From Natronomonas marina (GTDB taxonomy: Archaea > Halobacteriota > Halobacteria > Halobacteriales > Haloarculaceae), in NCBI RefSeq assembly GCF_024298905.1, contig NZ_CP101154.1, positions 2,790,001 through 2,854,000 of the forward strand: a stretch of DNA of 64,000 bases. Reading direction: 5' to 3'. The notes below the pieces were generated by a model, which did not search any database, was not told where the DNA came from, and saw only the letters and a list, made by a program, of their open reading frames with translations. The translations under genes were made by a program, and so were the position numbers. This document shows positions 24,453 through 33,583 of this stretch, one piece after another (within the stretch, counting starts at the first letter, position 1; each line of letters starts with the position of its first letter).

Positions 24453-25211
24453 TTACTCGAGGAGGTACTCGAAGGCCCTGAGCGTGTTCCGGCCGTCCTC
24501 GGTGAGGAACACCCGTTTTTGGGTGCCGACCTGCTCGATTTCGACGTAGCCCCGCTCGGAGAGCGGCGAGATGACGTGGGCGTCCAGTCGCCGGAACTTG
24601 CCCTTGTCCGTGTCGCCGTCGAAGTCGAGCATGAACGGCAGCCCCGCACGCTCGCCGTACTCGAAGAGTTCGCGCTTGATCCTGTAGGGGTCGCCGGCCG
24701 CGTTCGTCCGCTCGGAGTCGGCGACGTGGGCCATGATAGCGAGGTGCTGGCGCTCGGGCCGTTCGATGTGGTAGGTCGGAACGGTGTCGATCGAGCGCAC
24801 GCCCCGGGGCGCCGGCGGCTGGAGCGAGCCGTACTCCTCGGCCTCGACGTAGTACGGCTGTGCGCTCCCGTCGGCCATGCAGGCGATCATCCCGCCGATG
24901 GCGGTCACCTTGTCCCCCGACGCCAGGTTGACGTACACCCGGTCGTCCGCGTGGGCGCCGAGCACTCGGCCGAACGCCGCCACCGCGTCGAAGAGGTCCT
25001 CGATCTCGACTTCGACGACCTCACAGTCGATGCCGTGGTCGTCGAACGTCGTCTCGATGGCCTCGTCCTCGAGGTGGTGGCGGAGCGACCCGGGGAGGTA
25101 CTGGAGCAGGACGACCCGGTCGGCCGAGTGCTCCACCGGCGGTTCCACGACGCGGTCGTGCTCGATTCCGAGCGGGGCGACGTGGACGTGTTCGGGAACG
25201 GAGAGCCCCAT
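24453..25211 (-). CDS. HFX_2341-type regulator with CARF-like domain and winged helix
   Basis: The 252-residue protein has an N-terminal Rossmann-like domain with the motif VNLASGDKV (94-102) followed by a glycine-containing helix, as in the CARF domains of Csa3 regulators, and a C-terminal winged-helix region (RRLDAHVISPLSERGYVEIE, then TQKRVFLTEDGRNTLRAFEY). From memory it belongs to the haloarchaeal HFX_2341 (DUF6293) family. CARF-like domains bind nucleotide second messengers, so it may be a ligand-responsive transcription factor. I start it at ATG 25211; the ATG at 25256 would lie upstream of the TATA-like gttaatac (25239-25246). It is convergent with the kinase gene with a 19-base gap. 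Confidence 0.8.
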   Translation of the reverse strand: MGLSVPEHVHVAPLGIEHDRVVEPPVEHSADRVVLLQYLPGSLRHHLEDEAIETTFDDHGIDCEVVEVEIEDLFDAVAAFGRVLGAHADDRVYVNLASGDKVTAIGGMIACMADGSAQPYYVEAEEYGSLQPPAPRGVRSIDTVPTYHIERPERQHLAIMAHVADSERTNAAGDPYRIKRELFEYGERAGLPFMLDFDGDTDKGKFRRLDAHVISPLSERGYVEIEQVGTQKRVFLTEDGRNTLRAFEYLLE

Positions 25212-25238
25212 CGTACCGTCGGGAAGGCTCCCTGTCGT

Positions 25239-25246
25239 GTTAATAC
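25239..25246 (-). promoter_or_regulatory. TATA-like element of the HFX_2341-type gene
   Basis: On the minus strand this reads gtattaac, centred about 31 bases before ATG 25211. It favours that start over the upstream ATG at 25256. Confidence 0.4.
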
Positions 25247-25343
25247 CGGTGGCCACGGGCGGTGAGCGAGCGGCGACGGGCCGACGCCGTGGGAACCGCG
25301 ACGACCCCGGCTTGCAGCCGGAGCGAGGCGAACGGCCGCGCCG

Positions 25344-26132
25344 CTACTCCCCGCGGAACTCCGGTTCGCGGCCCTCGATGCGGGCGTCGAACCCCTCCCG
25401 GTAGTCGCGGGTGTCGTCGAGTTCGCGGCCGAGCGCGCGCTCGAACTCGAGGCCGGACTCGAGCGGCGCCTCGAGGGCCGCGTTGAGCGCGCGCTTCGCG
25501 TTCCGGAGGCCGAGCGGCGCGTTCTCACAGAGTCGGTCGGCGAAGGCCGTCGTCCGCTCGTCGACGGCCTCGTCGTCGCAGAGTTCGTGGACCAGATTGC
25601 AGTCCAGCGCCGCCTCGGGGTCGACGAACTCGCCGGTGAGGACCAGTTCCTTCGCCTTCGAGAGGCCGACCAGTCGGGGGAGCCGCTGGGTGGCGCCGCC
25701 GTGCGGGAAGGTTCCTAGCTGTACCTCGATGACGCCGTACTTCGCCTCCCGGCCGAGCACGCGGAAGTCACAGGGCAGCGTCAACTCGAAGGCGCCGGCG
25801 GGGGCCGCCCGCTTGATACCGGCGACGACCGGCTGACGCGTCGATTCGATGGCGTCCAGCAGGTCGGGGAAGACGTCCCGGTCGATGCCGGAGTCCTCCT
25901 CGACACGGGCGCGCATCATCTCCAGATCCATCCCGGCGGAGAATACCGGTCCTTCTCCCAGCAGTGCGACCGCCCGGACATCGTCTGCCTCGCTCACCGC
26001 CCGGAACGCGTCGGTCAGGTCCTTCATCAACTGGACGGTCATCGCGTTGCGCTTCTCGGGCCGCGAGAGGTAGACGTCGGCTCGCGGTTCGTTCCACTCG
26101 ACGGCTGCCAGGCCGCTACCGATGGATTCCAT
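25344..26132 (-). CDS. Enoyl-CoA hydratase
   Basis: The 262-residue crotonase has all hydratase hallmarks: NAMTVQLM, the oxyanion segment FSAGMDL (64-70), Glu116 in PAGAFEL and Glu136 in GVIEVQLGTFPHGG. These correspond to the two catalytic glutamates of rat mitochondrial hydratase, unlike the other crotonase at 12149. It should hydrate 2-enoyl-CoA to 3-hydroxyacyl-CoA in the cytoplasm. Start at ATG 26132 is supported by the TATA-like element 26157-26162 with leaderless spacing; an extension to 26282 would cross that promoter. It is divergent from the MaoC gene, so it may be co-regulated with the organic-acid locus, but fatty-acid oxidation is the simpler reading. Confidence 0.9.
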   Translation of the reverse strand: MESIGSGLAAVEWNEPRADVYLSRPEKRNAMTVQLMKDLTDAFRAVSEADDVRAVALLGEGPVFSAGMDLEMMRARVEEDSGIDRDVFPDLLDAIESTRQPVVAGIKRAAPAGAFELTLPCDFRVLGREAKYGVIEVQLGTFPHGGATQRLPRLVGLSKAKELVLTGEFVDPEAALDCNLVHELCDDEAVDERTTAFADRLCENAPLGLRNAKRALNAALEAPLESGLEFERALGRELDDTRDYREGFDARIEGREPEFRGE

Positions 26133-26584
26133 ACACCGAGCATATGTGGCGGAGTAGTAAAAGTGAGCCAAGCGGCGGTCTTGCAGCTTCCACGCCGATA
26201 ATCGTCGCGTCCGGGGGCCGTGGCGACCGTACAGCCCGTCGGGACACCCGTTGCCGCCAGAGGGGATCGATGGCGATAGCATCCACTCGTCGACACCCTG
26301 ACCAGGAGTGCCCTGAATCGAGTTGACACAATCTCACTCACTTGTGTTCATAAGCTTTTTCGATTGCTATTCACATGTGTAGACTGTCGTTGATTCTGAC
26401 ATTTCCGGTTTGGAAACTGGAGCCTCGCCGGCGTGGTCGGCCTTCACTGACGCCGGGGCGGTTCGTTCGATACGGAACCGGACGGGCCGGTCGTGCGTCG
26501 GTCACTCACGACAAGGGTGCGGTCGCGCACAGCGATGGACCGCCGGACGGTAGAGTAAAGGGACTGCCTCCCGTCCCCGGTTCT
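26133..26584. other. Divergent intergenic region between crotonase and MaoC genes
   Basis: 452 bases without a gene. It holds the crotonase promoter (minus TATA-like cttttac near 26157-26163), an AT-rich centre at about 26325-26415 with the inverted repeat acacaa/ttgtgt and tttcc/ggaaa arms (26402-26416), and a weak TATA-like tagagtaaag (26551-26560) centred 29 bases before the MaoC start. Confidence 0.55.
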
Positions 26585-27055
26585 ATGACCGTGTACTTCG
26601 AGGACCTGACGGTGGGAGACACGCAGACGCTGGGTTCGGCGACGATGCCGAAATCGGATATCGTCGAGTTCGCTCGACAGTTCGACCCCCAGCCGTTCCA
26701 CGTCGACGAGGAGGCAGCGGCCGACTCGGCGTTCGGGGAGCTCGTCGCCAGCGGCCTCCACACGCTCTGTGTGTCGGTCCGAATCTTCGTCACCGAGTAC
26801 GTGAACCCGTCGGACGGACTTGCGAACCTGGGTGGAATCGGGTTCGACGAGCTCAGATGGCACGAGGCCGTGACGCCGGGCGACGAGCTGTCGCTGACCC
26901 TCAAGGTTGTCGAGAAGACACCGTCGAACAGCCGGTCGGACAGGGGCTACGTGACGTTCGAGCGGCACCTGCTGAACCAGGACGGCGTCGACGTGTTGTC
27001 GCTCCGGTCGATCAACATCGTCCGTCGACGCGATGACGTCGCGGCCGAACGGTAA
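26585..27055 (+). CDS. MaoC-like hot-dog dehydratase/hydratase
   Basis: The 156-residue single hot-dog protein has the R-specific hydratase signature: FDPQPFHVDEEAA (catalytic Asp34 and His39) followed by FGELVASGLHT. Such enzymes add water to 2-enoyl-CoA esters including dicarboxylic ones such as itaconyl- or mesaconyl-CoA. I start at ATG 26585 (MTVYFEDLTVGD), the usual N-terminus of the family; an upstream frame to 26375 encodes a basic, atypical peptide through the promoter zone. It is convergent with the CitE-type lyase gene, which would act on the hydrated product in an itaconate-like pathway. Length is about half that of two-domain mesaconyl-CoA hydratases. Confidence 0.88.
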   Translation: MTVYFEDLTVGDTQTLGSATMPKSDIVEFARQFDPQPFHVDEEAAADSAFGELVASGLHTLCVSVRIFVTEYVNPSDGLANLGGIGFDELRWHEAVTPGDELSLTLKVVEKTPSNSRSDRGYVTFERHLLNQDGVDVLSLRSINIVRRRDDVAAER

Positions 27056-27179
27056 CGCAACACCCCACTCGCCGCCCATCCCGCTACCGATCGATCGACG
27101 AATTCGTCCGCCTGCGCGGATCTAGGTGACGTCGTACGGCGAGTCAACGTCGCTGGGGCAGGGTATCGGTGTTCCTCGG

Positions 27180-28091
27180 CTATAGAACGCCGGCCGCGCG
27201 AGCACGGTCGAGGACGCGTTTGGCCATCTTGTGGGTGGCTTCGTCGACCATCTCGCCGTCGATAGACACCGATCCCTGACCGCTGTCGGTCGCGTTCCGG
27301 TAGGCCTCGACCATCCGCTCGGCCTTTTCGGCCGTTTCCGGATCGGGCGCGAAGACCTCGTTGGCGATCTCGATCTGTGCGGGATGGATCGCCCACTTGC
27401 CGTCGCACCCGAGCAGGTTCGCGTGGCGACAGGACTCCCGGTAGCCGTCCGGGTCGTCGAGGACGGCGTAGGGGCCGTCGATGCACGGGATGTTCGCGCT
27501 TTTTGCCGCGTGGTTGAGTCGGGAGAGCTGGTAGTGCCAGTAGTGGCCGGGATAGTCCTCGAACTGTCCGATGGTGAGTCCGGGAGTGCCCATCGATGCG
27601 GAGTAGTCGCCGGGACCGAAGATGAGCGAATCGAGGCGGTCGGTCGCGTGAGCGATCTCGACCGCGTTGTTCATGCCGGCGCCGTCCTCGATCTGTGCTT
27701 CCAGTCCGATAGCACCGACCTCGAGGCCGGCGTTGACCTCCACCTGTTGAAGCAGCGTCTCGACGGTGTCGATATCGCTCGCGGAGCCCACCATCGGGAC
27801 GATGATGTCGTCCAGCGCCTCACCGGCCGCCGACACCACAGTGATGAGATCCTCGTACCACCACTTCGTGTCGAGGCCGTTGATTCGGTATGCGAGGACA
27901 GTATCGGTCCAATCGTTGTCTGTGATGGCGTCGACGACCGACGCTCTGGCGTCGACCTTGTCGTCCGGTGCGACCGAATCCTCGAGATCGAGGAACACCT
28001 CGTCGGCTGGGCCGTCGGCCGCCTTCGCCATCATCTCCGGGGAGCTCCCCGGGGTGGCGAGCTGGCTGCGTCGAATAGGTTCGTCTGGCAT
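27180..28091 (-). CDS. CitE-type CoA-ester lyase (HpcH/HpaI aldolase family)
   Basis: The 303-residue protein has the family signatures DLEDSVAPDDK (35-45), Arg69 (YRINGLDT), metal ligands Glu131 (GLEAQIEDGAG) and Asp162 (FGPGDYSASMG), and GKWAIHPAQIE near the C-terminus. Members cleave malyl-, methylmalyl- or citramalyl-CoA to an acyl-CoA plus glyoxylate or pyruvate. I start at ATG 28091; a TATA-like tatctatatg (28124-28133, minus) precedes it and an extension to 28250 would cross the promoter and encode a basic peptide. It lies just downstream of the TRAP genes. The exact acid cannot be told from sequence. Confidence 0.9.
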   Translation of the reverse strand: MPDEPIRRSQLATPGSSPEMMAKAADGPADEVFLDLEDSVAPDDKVDARASVVDAITDNDWTDTVLAYRINGLDTKWWYEDLITVVSAAGEALDDIIVPMVGSASDIDTVETLLQQVEVNAGLEVGAIGLEAQIEDGAGMNNAVEIAHATDRLDSLIFGPGDYSASMGTPGLTIGQFEDYPGHYWHYQLSRLNHAAKSANIPCIDGPYAVLDDPDGYRESCRHANLLGCDGKWAIHPAQIEIANEVFAPDPETAEKAERMVEAYRNATDSGQGSVSIDGEMVDEATHKMAKRVLDRARAAGVL

Positions 28092-28274
28092 CGGTACTCG
28101 GCTCACTGTCGGTACTGGACGACCATATAGATACTGCCGAGGCCGACGGGACGACCGGCCGAGTCGCCGGCACGCCGCCATCGGAGCGCCCCGTCGGTGT
28201 TCGGGGCGTCCCCGGCAATCACGGTCGAGAGCCCCTCCGACCGGACGCACGGTCGAGGGGGCCGCACCGTCGAA

Positions 28275-30353
28275 TCACCGAGGCGAAACGAACGTTCTGG
28301 CGGCCCCGTAGACGGTTGGCGTGTTGTAGAGGATGAACGAGAGTGCGACCGCCGCCAGCGTCGCCTGGAGCAGAAGCCACGGGGCAAAGAGGATCGTCAC
28401 TGCCACGCCTGCCATCAGGATTCGCGTCACGGCCGAGTAGTCGTTGTCGAAGAGATAGCCGAGCACGGCGATGACGAGCAGCACGGTTCCCACCAGCATG
28501 CTGAGGAACACGATCGGTGTGGTCGCGCCCCAGTCGATTATCGAGGGGTTGTACACGAAGACGAACGGGACGATGAAGCCGGGAAGGGCGAGCGGAATGG
28601 CCTTCACGCAGGTGCGGACGAAGTCGGCGTTTGCGATACCCGAGGCTACGGCGATTACTATGGCTATCGGTGGGGTGATACCGGAGATAATCGCAAAGTA
28701 GAACACGAAAAAGTGACCGTACACGTCGGGAACACCGAACCGAATCAGGCTGGGGACGACGAATATCGAGACGAGAATGTAGGCCGCGACGGTCGGCATA
28801 CCCAGCCCGAAGAGGATGGACATCAGCGCCCCGAGGACGAGCAACAGCGGGAGCGTCGAGCCGTAGGAGACCATGAGCATACTTATCGCCTGATTGATGG
28901 CCGTCAGCGTGACCAGTGACACGACGATGGCTATCGGCCCGAGCACGATCATGATCGGAGCCGTGCTCTTGGCCCCGATGTAGAGGCCGTTGAGCGTCTG
29001 TTTGGTCGTCGTGACGAGGGCGGTCGCCGCCGAGAGTTCCTCGTCCGTGCTGCGGATGGCGTTGACGACCGCGATGACGTACGTCGACCCGACGAGCGTC
29101 AGAATCGCGTACATCCCGGCCGTCATCGGATCGTACCGGAGTATCACGAGAACGTAGACGAGGACGGCCAGTGCCAGCAGGATGTTCAAGCCGTGTCGGA
29201 GCACTTCCAGCGCCTTGCCGCCGGATATATCGACGGCCGGCGCCTCGATACCGTTTCGGACCGTCACGATGCTCACGGTTATCGAGACGGTCATGTAGAA
29301 CAGCAGTGCCGGCAGCAGCCCCCAGATGACGATGTCGGCGAACGGGACGCCGATTATCTCGGCCATCAGGAAGGCCGCGGTCCCCATGACGGGCGGCAGC
29401 ATCTGCCCCCCGCTGGAGGCGACGCTCTCGATAGCCGCCGCCTCCTCGCTGTCGACGTTGTATCGTTTCATCAGCGGAATGGTGAACGAGCCCGTGGCCG
29501 CGGTGTTCGCAGCTGCACTGCCGGTAATCGTCCCCATGAGCATACTCGTGATGACGGCGATCTGGGCGATACCCGACGTGAACCGGTTGCCGACGTACAG
29601 GGCGATGTCGCGGATGAGTTCCATGCCCCCGTACGCCTGGACGAGACCGGCGAAGATGATGAAGATCGCCACCCAGGTCGCACCGATCGTCGGCAGGGAC
29701 CCGTATATCGACTCGAGGCCGAGGACGGTAACCTCGAGGATCCGACCCGTGTCGTACCCAGGGTGACCCCAGCGACCCGGAACGAGATACCCGGCGTAGG
29801 CGTAGATGATCGCTAGATACGCGACCGCCGACAGCAGCAGCCCGTAGGCTCGACGGGTTCCTTCGAGGACGGCGAGGACGATGATCGCCGAGAGTACGTA
29901 TTCGTACCAGTAGTAGTCGAGAATCCTGGTGGCGAGGGACTCGAAGGTGTAGAAGAAGTAGATACTCGCACCGCCGGCGGCGAGGACGAACCCGACGGCA
30001 GTTGCGACGCTGACGAACCGGGTGTAGCGGTTCCGGTACTCCTTCGACTCCAGTGCGTCCTTGGTGAAAAACAGGACCAGCGAGAGTCCGAGAAACAGCA
30101 CCGTGTACTGCGATCGCGTGTAGGGACGGTCGTACGCGAAGACGACGCTGTACAGCGACAGTGCGATTCCGAGGGCGAAGACCAACACGACGCCAGCGTT
30201 CGCCCGGGTGAGCCGGGGAAGCGACCCCTCGAGGGACGCGATCGACGTCGCATCCAGCGGAACCGACCCGGCACCGGGCTTGTAGGACGCGACGTTCAGG
30301 TCGAGCGACGTCCGCTGTTCCTCATCGACGTCCTCCGTCCCTGATTCCGTCAT
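28275..30353 (-). CDS. TRAP transporter fused permease (4TM plus 12TM)
   Basis: The 692-residue, highly hydrophobic protein combines the small (DctQ-like) and large (DctM-like) TRAP subunits in one chain, the form normally paired with TAXI binding proteins. Marks include the acidic soluble N-terminus (1-45), many membrane helices, MLMGTITGSAAANTAATGSF, and GGQMLPPVMGTAAFLMAEI near the middle, and a late FGLGMPTVAAYILVSIFVVP stretch. TRAP systems import organic anions using an ion gradient. The matching binding protein starts its gene just upstream (10-base gap between that stop and this start). Substrate is probably a di- or tricarboxylate given the neighbours. Confidence 0.94.
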   Translation of the reverse strand: MTESGTEDVDEEQRTSLDLNVASYKPGAGSVPLDATSIASLEGSLPRLTRANAGVVLVFALGIALSLYSVVFAYDRPYTRSQYTVLFLGLSLVLFFTKDALESKEYRNRYTRFVSVATAVGFVLAAGGASIYFFYTFESLATRILDYYWYEYVLSAIIVLAVLEGTRRAYGLLLSAVAYLAIIYAYAGYLVPGRWGHPGYDTGRILEVTVLGLESIYGSLPTIGATWVAIFIIFAGLVQAYGGMELIRDIALYVGNRFTSGIAQIAVITSMLMGTITGSAAANTAATGSFTIPLMKRYNVDSEEAAAIESVASSGGQMLPPVMGTAAFLMAEIIGVPFADIVIWGLLPALLFYMTVSITVSIVTVRNGIEAPAVDISGGKALEVLRHGLNILLALAVLVYVLVILRYDPMTAGMYAILTLVGSTYVIAVVNAIRSTDEELSAATALVTTTKQTLNGLYIGAKSTAPIMIVLGPIAIVVSLVTLTAINQAISMLMVSYGSTLPLLLVLGALMSILFGLGMPTVAAYILVSIFVVPSLIRFGVPDVYGHFFVFYFAIISGITPPIAIVIAVASGIANADFVRTCVKAIPLALPGFIVPFVFVYNPSIIDWGATTPIVFLSMLVGTVLLVIAVLGYLFDNDYSAVTRILMAGVAVTILFAPWLLLQATLAAVALSFILYNTPTVYGAARTFVSPR

Positions 30354-30362
30354 CGAGAGAGG

Positions 30363-31538
30363 TTAGAAGGTGAACTTCGGGTCATCGTCCACCTCGCCGA
30401 CGGTGAGCGAGTCGTCCCAGACCCCTTCTTCCTCGAAATACTGGACAGCGCCGGGATGGACCGGGACGCTGGAAACGAGGTTGTTCACCGCGAACTCGGG
30501 GGCGAACAACGCGAGACCGGCGTGGAAGTCCTGGACACGCTGCTGGTTGTCGAACAGCGTCTTGACGTACTCGTAGGTGATCTCCGGCGAGGTGTGCCGT
30601 GTGCTGATGGTCTGGTAGCCGGTCGTCGCCGTCGGAATCTGGTCCATGCCGACATCGGCCTGCCAGGTGTCGCTTGCGGCGAGTTCGACGTTGGAGTAGT
30701 ATGCGCCACTCAGCGCGTCGAGCTGTTCGTCCGTGAACGTCGGGATCGTGATGCTGTCGTCGCCGGTGAGCTCCTGAAGCCACCCCGGTACCGTCGCCCG
30801 CGAGACCGTGTAGGCCGGAATCACGTCGACCCGGCCCTCCCGCAGCGCCGTCGGTGTCTGTCCGAACTCCTCGCTGACCAGTTCGACGCTATCGAGGTCG
30901 ATGCCCGCGACCTTCAGCGGGGCGGTCCAGGTCCCGGTCGCACCGACGGGCCCGGTTGCGATGGTCTTGCCCTCGAGGCTCTCCTGGGACATGTCCGTGA
31001 TGCCCGTGTCCTCGGTGGTGGCGAAGTAGAAGTTCAGTTCCGCCCAGGGAAGGACCTGCTGGGGACGACGGTTCTCCGGAAGGGGATTGCTCCCGAAGTC
31101 GCCCTCCATGTCCTCCGCGTTGGCCGCCGACCAGATCGTGCCGTTGGTCCCCGTCGCAAGGGGCATGTCGCCACGCGCCAGCAGACGGGCGGACTCGATG
31201 TTCCCGCTTGCGGGTTCGACCCGCAACTGCAGCCGCGACCCGACGTCGTTCATGATCTGTGCGTACCCGTTCAGCGCCGTGAATCCCATCGTCCCCTCGG
31301 AAGTCGAGGAGATGGTCACGGTCATCTGATCAGTCGAGCCGTCGTCACCGTTTCCGTTCCCGTCGTCGTTTCCGTTCCCGTTTCCGTTTCCGTTCCCGTC
31401 GTCCGGGCTCCCGGGGTCCTCGCTCGAGCACCCCGCGAGCGCGGATAGCGAGGCGGCGCTGCCGGCCGCAGCGAGGGCCTTGAGCCACTGACGGCGATTC
31501 GATGAGCTAACGTCTACTCTCTGGTCTGGCCGTGCCAT
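30363..31538 (-). CDS. TAXI-family TRAP substrate-binding lipoprotein
   Basis: The 391-residue protein begins with a twin-arginine signal (SSNRRQWLKALAAAGS) and a lipobox LAGC, so Cys37 would be lipidated outside the cell. A Gly/Asn/Asp-rich linker (repeated GN) follows, then the TAXI binding domain, with GKTIATGPVGATGTW and an RHTSPEITYEYVK stretch. It should capture the acid that the fused permease imports. I start at ATG 31538; a TTG at 31550 is possible, but the TATA-like attata on the minus strand (31563-31569) is placed for a start near 31540. The stop is ten bases before the permease gene. Confidence 0.92.
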   Translation of the reverse strand: MARPDQRVDVSSSNRRQWLKALAAAGSAASLSALAGCSSEDPGSPDDGNGNGNGNGNDDGNGNGDDGSTDQMTVTISSTSEGTMGFTALNGYAQIMNDVGSRLQLRVEPASGNIESARLLARGDMPLATGTNGTIWSAANAEDMEGDFGSNPLPENRRPQQVLPWAELNFYFATTEDTGITDMSQESLEGKTIATGPVGATGTWTAPLKVAGIDLDSVELVSEEFGQTPTALREGRVDVIPAYTVSRATVPGWLQELTGDDSITIPTFTDEQLDALSGAYYSNVELAASDTWQADVGMDQIPTATTGYQTISTRHTSPEITYEYVKTLFDNQQRVQDFHAGLALFAPEFAVNNLVSSVPVHPGAVQYFEEEGVWDDSLTVGEVDDDPKFTF

Positions 31539-31562
31539 GTCATCGCTCAAGTCCCCACATGG

Positions 31563-31569
31563 TATAAAT
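31563..31569 (-). promoter_or_regulatory. TATA-like element of the TAXI-TRAP genes
   Basis: On the minus strand this reads atttata, centred about 27 bases before ATG 31538. It lies between the stop of the SucD-like gene and the TAXI gene, so the transporter pair can be transcribed apart from the ligase genes. Confidence 0.5.
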
Positions 31570-31582
31570 CTATCTCCGGGTG

Positions 31583-32443
31583 TTACGTGAGTAACGACTC
31601 GATGCTGTCGGGGAGTCGGAACGGGGAGTCCACCACACGAGCCCCGGCCGCCCGGAGCGTCTCGACCTTGTCCTCGTCGTCTCCCCGAATCGCCCCGGCG
31701 TGCCCCATCTGCTTTCCCGGCGGCGCGTTCCGCCCGACGACGGTCGCACAGACGGGCGTGTCGATTTCCGTACAGGCGGCGGCCGCGTGCCGTTCGAAGC
31801 TGCCGCCGATCTCGCCGACGTACGCGATGACCGCCGTCTCCGGGTCGTCGTCGAAGGCCCGGAAGGCATCCGCCGGCGTGGTTCCGACGTAGGGGTCGCC
31901 GCCCACGCTGAACACCGTCGACTGTCCGATCCCCTGCTGGGTCAGGGCGTTGGCGACCTCGCTCGATAGCGTTCCGCTCCGGGTCACGACACCCACGTCA
32001 CCCGGCGTGTACCACCCGTTACCCGTCGCGGTGAGCGACGCGGCCGTCTTGCCAGGAGAGAGTATCCCCAGCGTGTTCGGGCCGATGAGCGTGACGTCGT
32101 GGGCGTCCGCGTACGCGGTGATCATCAGGGTGTCCCGAACGGGGACGTCTTCGGCGATTACGACGATGGTATCGATTCCCGCGTCGATAGCCTCGAGGGT
32201 CGCGCCCTTCACGAACCTCGCGGGCACGGTTACGAACGACGCGTTCGCATCCTGATGGTCGACGGCTGCGTCGACGGTCCCGTACACCGGGACGTCCGCG
32301 ACGGACGCCCCGCCCCGGCCGGGAGCGACGCCGGCCACCACGTCCGTTCCGTACTCGAGGAGGTGTGGGATGAGCGTCCGGCCGGTCGCCCCGGTGGCGC
32401 CCTGTACGAGGAGCCGCGTGTCGTCGTCGACGTAGATCGCCAT
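31583..32443 (-). CDS. CoA-ligase alpha subunit, SucD-like
   Basis: The 286-residue protein has the Rossmann-type CoA-binding start (LLVQGATGATGRTLIPHLL), the GPNTLGILSPGK segment, and the phospho-histidine motif GKQMGHAGAI with His248, the residue phosphorylated in succinyl-CoA synthetase. So the ligase chemistry should be intact. Sequence outside these motifs departs from housekeeping SucD, consistent with another acid: malate-CoA ligase, itaconate-CoA ligase and citryl-CoA synthetase are all built on this fold. Its ATG shares a base with the stop of the beta subunit gene (TGATG), giving coupled translation. The citryl-CoA-lyase-like gene stands first in the same direction. Confidence 0.88.
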   Translation of the reverse strand: MAIYVDDDTRLLVQGATGATGRTLIPHLLEYGTDVVAGVAPGRGGASVADVPVYGTVDAAVDHQDANASFVTVPARFVKGATLEAIDAGIDTIVVIAEDVPVRDTLMITAYADAHDVTLIGPNTLGILSPGKTAASLTATGNGWYTPGDVGVVTRSGTLSSEVANALTQQGIGQSTVFSVGGDPYVGTTPADAFRAFDDDPETAVIAYVGEIGGSFERHAAAACTEIDTPVCATVVGRNAPPGKQMGHAGAIRGDDEDKVETLRAAGARVVDSPFRLPDSIESLLT

Positions 32444-33555
32444 CAGGCCTCACCCCCGGCTACGAGTTCCCCGACCCGGTCGACGAGTTCGAAGACCTCC
32501 GCCGCTCCGGTCACGTCGCTGTTCGACACGATATCGTACGCATCCGCCTCGTTGGTGCCCGTAAACCGGGCGACGATCGGCAACTCGTAGCCAGCCTCGG
32601 CCGCCGCCACCAGTTCGCTGGCGACCTCGCTGCAGTCGACCATCGACCCGACCACGTTGATGACGACGACTGTCGCGCCGGTTCGTCCGAGGTACTCCAG
32701 AAAGGAGCGTATCTGCTCTCGGTCGAACTGTGCTCCTCGCGTGTCGACGAATCCCGCAAACGAGACCCCCGAATCGGCCAGCAGATCGAGGGTCGCCATG
32801 CCGAGCCCCGCGCCCGTCGAGACGATTCCAACGTCACCGTCGGCTTCACGGAGATACACCCCATCGGTCGCTGCCTCCGTCTCGAGTGCGGTTCGAGTCG
32901 AGTCCAGCGGACCGAACTCCTGCCGATAGTCGGCCGCTTCGTCGACGACTACCTTCGCGTCGAGCGCGGTGAGGTCCCCGGTCGCGGTTACGCCCAGGGG
33001 ATTGATCTCGACGAGTCGGTAGTCGCGCTCGACGGTGAGCCGCCAGATGGCCTCCACGACGGGGTACGCCTGCTGCCAGCCGTCCGCCGGGTCGGAGAGT
33101 CGCCCCAGCGCCCGTCGCAGGTGATACGGCTGCACTCCGATCAGCGGGTCGACCGGAACGGCGGCAACCGCATCCGGCGGCAGCGTCTCGACTTCGTTGC
33201 CCCCCCGGTCGGAGACTATCAGTTCCGGCCGCTGTGCCGAACCGTCGGTGGAGACAGCGACGTACAGCTCCTGAGCGACGTCGACGCCGTCCTCGACGAG
33301 CACGCGGTCGACGCGGTGGCCGTCCAGTGTCGATCCCAGCATCGCCTCGATGGCCTCACGGAGGTCGTCACGAGTGTCCACGAACTCGATGCCGCCCATC
33401 GTGCCCCGGCCGGACACCGGTACCTGAGCCTTCACGACCGCCGGCAGGTCGACATCGGCGACATCGTCGGCCGATTCCACAACCACGCCTGCCGGGACCG
33501 AGATGCCCTCCGCTTCGAACGCCCGTTTCGCCGCGTACTCGGGAAGTTCCTCCAT
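32443..33555 (-). CDS. CoA-ligase beta subunit, SucC-like ATP-grasp protein
   Basis: The 370-residue protein starts MEELPEYAAKRAFEAEG, as SucC does (an ATP-grasp N-terminus), with VVKAQVPVSGRGTMGGI as the nucleotide-binding stretch, LVEINPLGVTATGDLTALDAK as the metal-binding region, and GIVSTGAGLGMATLDLL in the C-terminal ligase domain. It should bind ATP or GTP and pass phosphate to His248 of the alpha subunit. I start at ATG 33555, 28 bases after the lyase gene; an extension upstream would overlap that gene and is basic. Together with the alpha subunit it is a second SucCD-type ligase dedicated to this locus. Confidence 0.88.
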   Translation of the reverse strand: MEELPEYAAKRAFEAEGISVPAGVVVESADDVADVDLPAVVKAQVPVSGRGTMGGIEFVDTRDDLREAIEAMLGSTLDGHRVDRVLVEDGVDVAQELYVAVSTDGSAQRPELIVSDRGGNEVETLPPDAVAAVPVDPLIGVQPYHLRRALGRLSDPADGWQQAYPVVEAIWRLTVERDYRLVEINPLGVTATGDLTALDAKVVVDEAADYRQEFGPLDSTRTALETEAATDGVYLREADGDVGIVSTGAGLGMATLDLLADSGVSFAGFVDTRGAQFDREQIRSFLEYLGRTGATVVVINVVGSMVDCSEVASELVAAAEAGYELPIVARFTGTNEADAYDIVSNSDVTGAAEVFELVDRVGELVAGGEA

Positions 33556-33583
33556 CAGACCCACCCCCCGGACCGAGTGTCGT

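Noticed and set aside
21890-24649. A 919-residue open frame on the minus strand opposite the giant kinase gene
   Set aside because: It is a shadow frame of GC-rich repeat DNA: Leu/Val/Gly/Arg-rich, no domain, and it follows the 120-bp repeat of the real gene.
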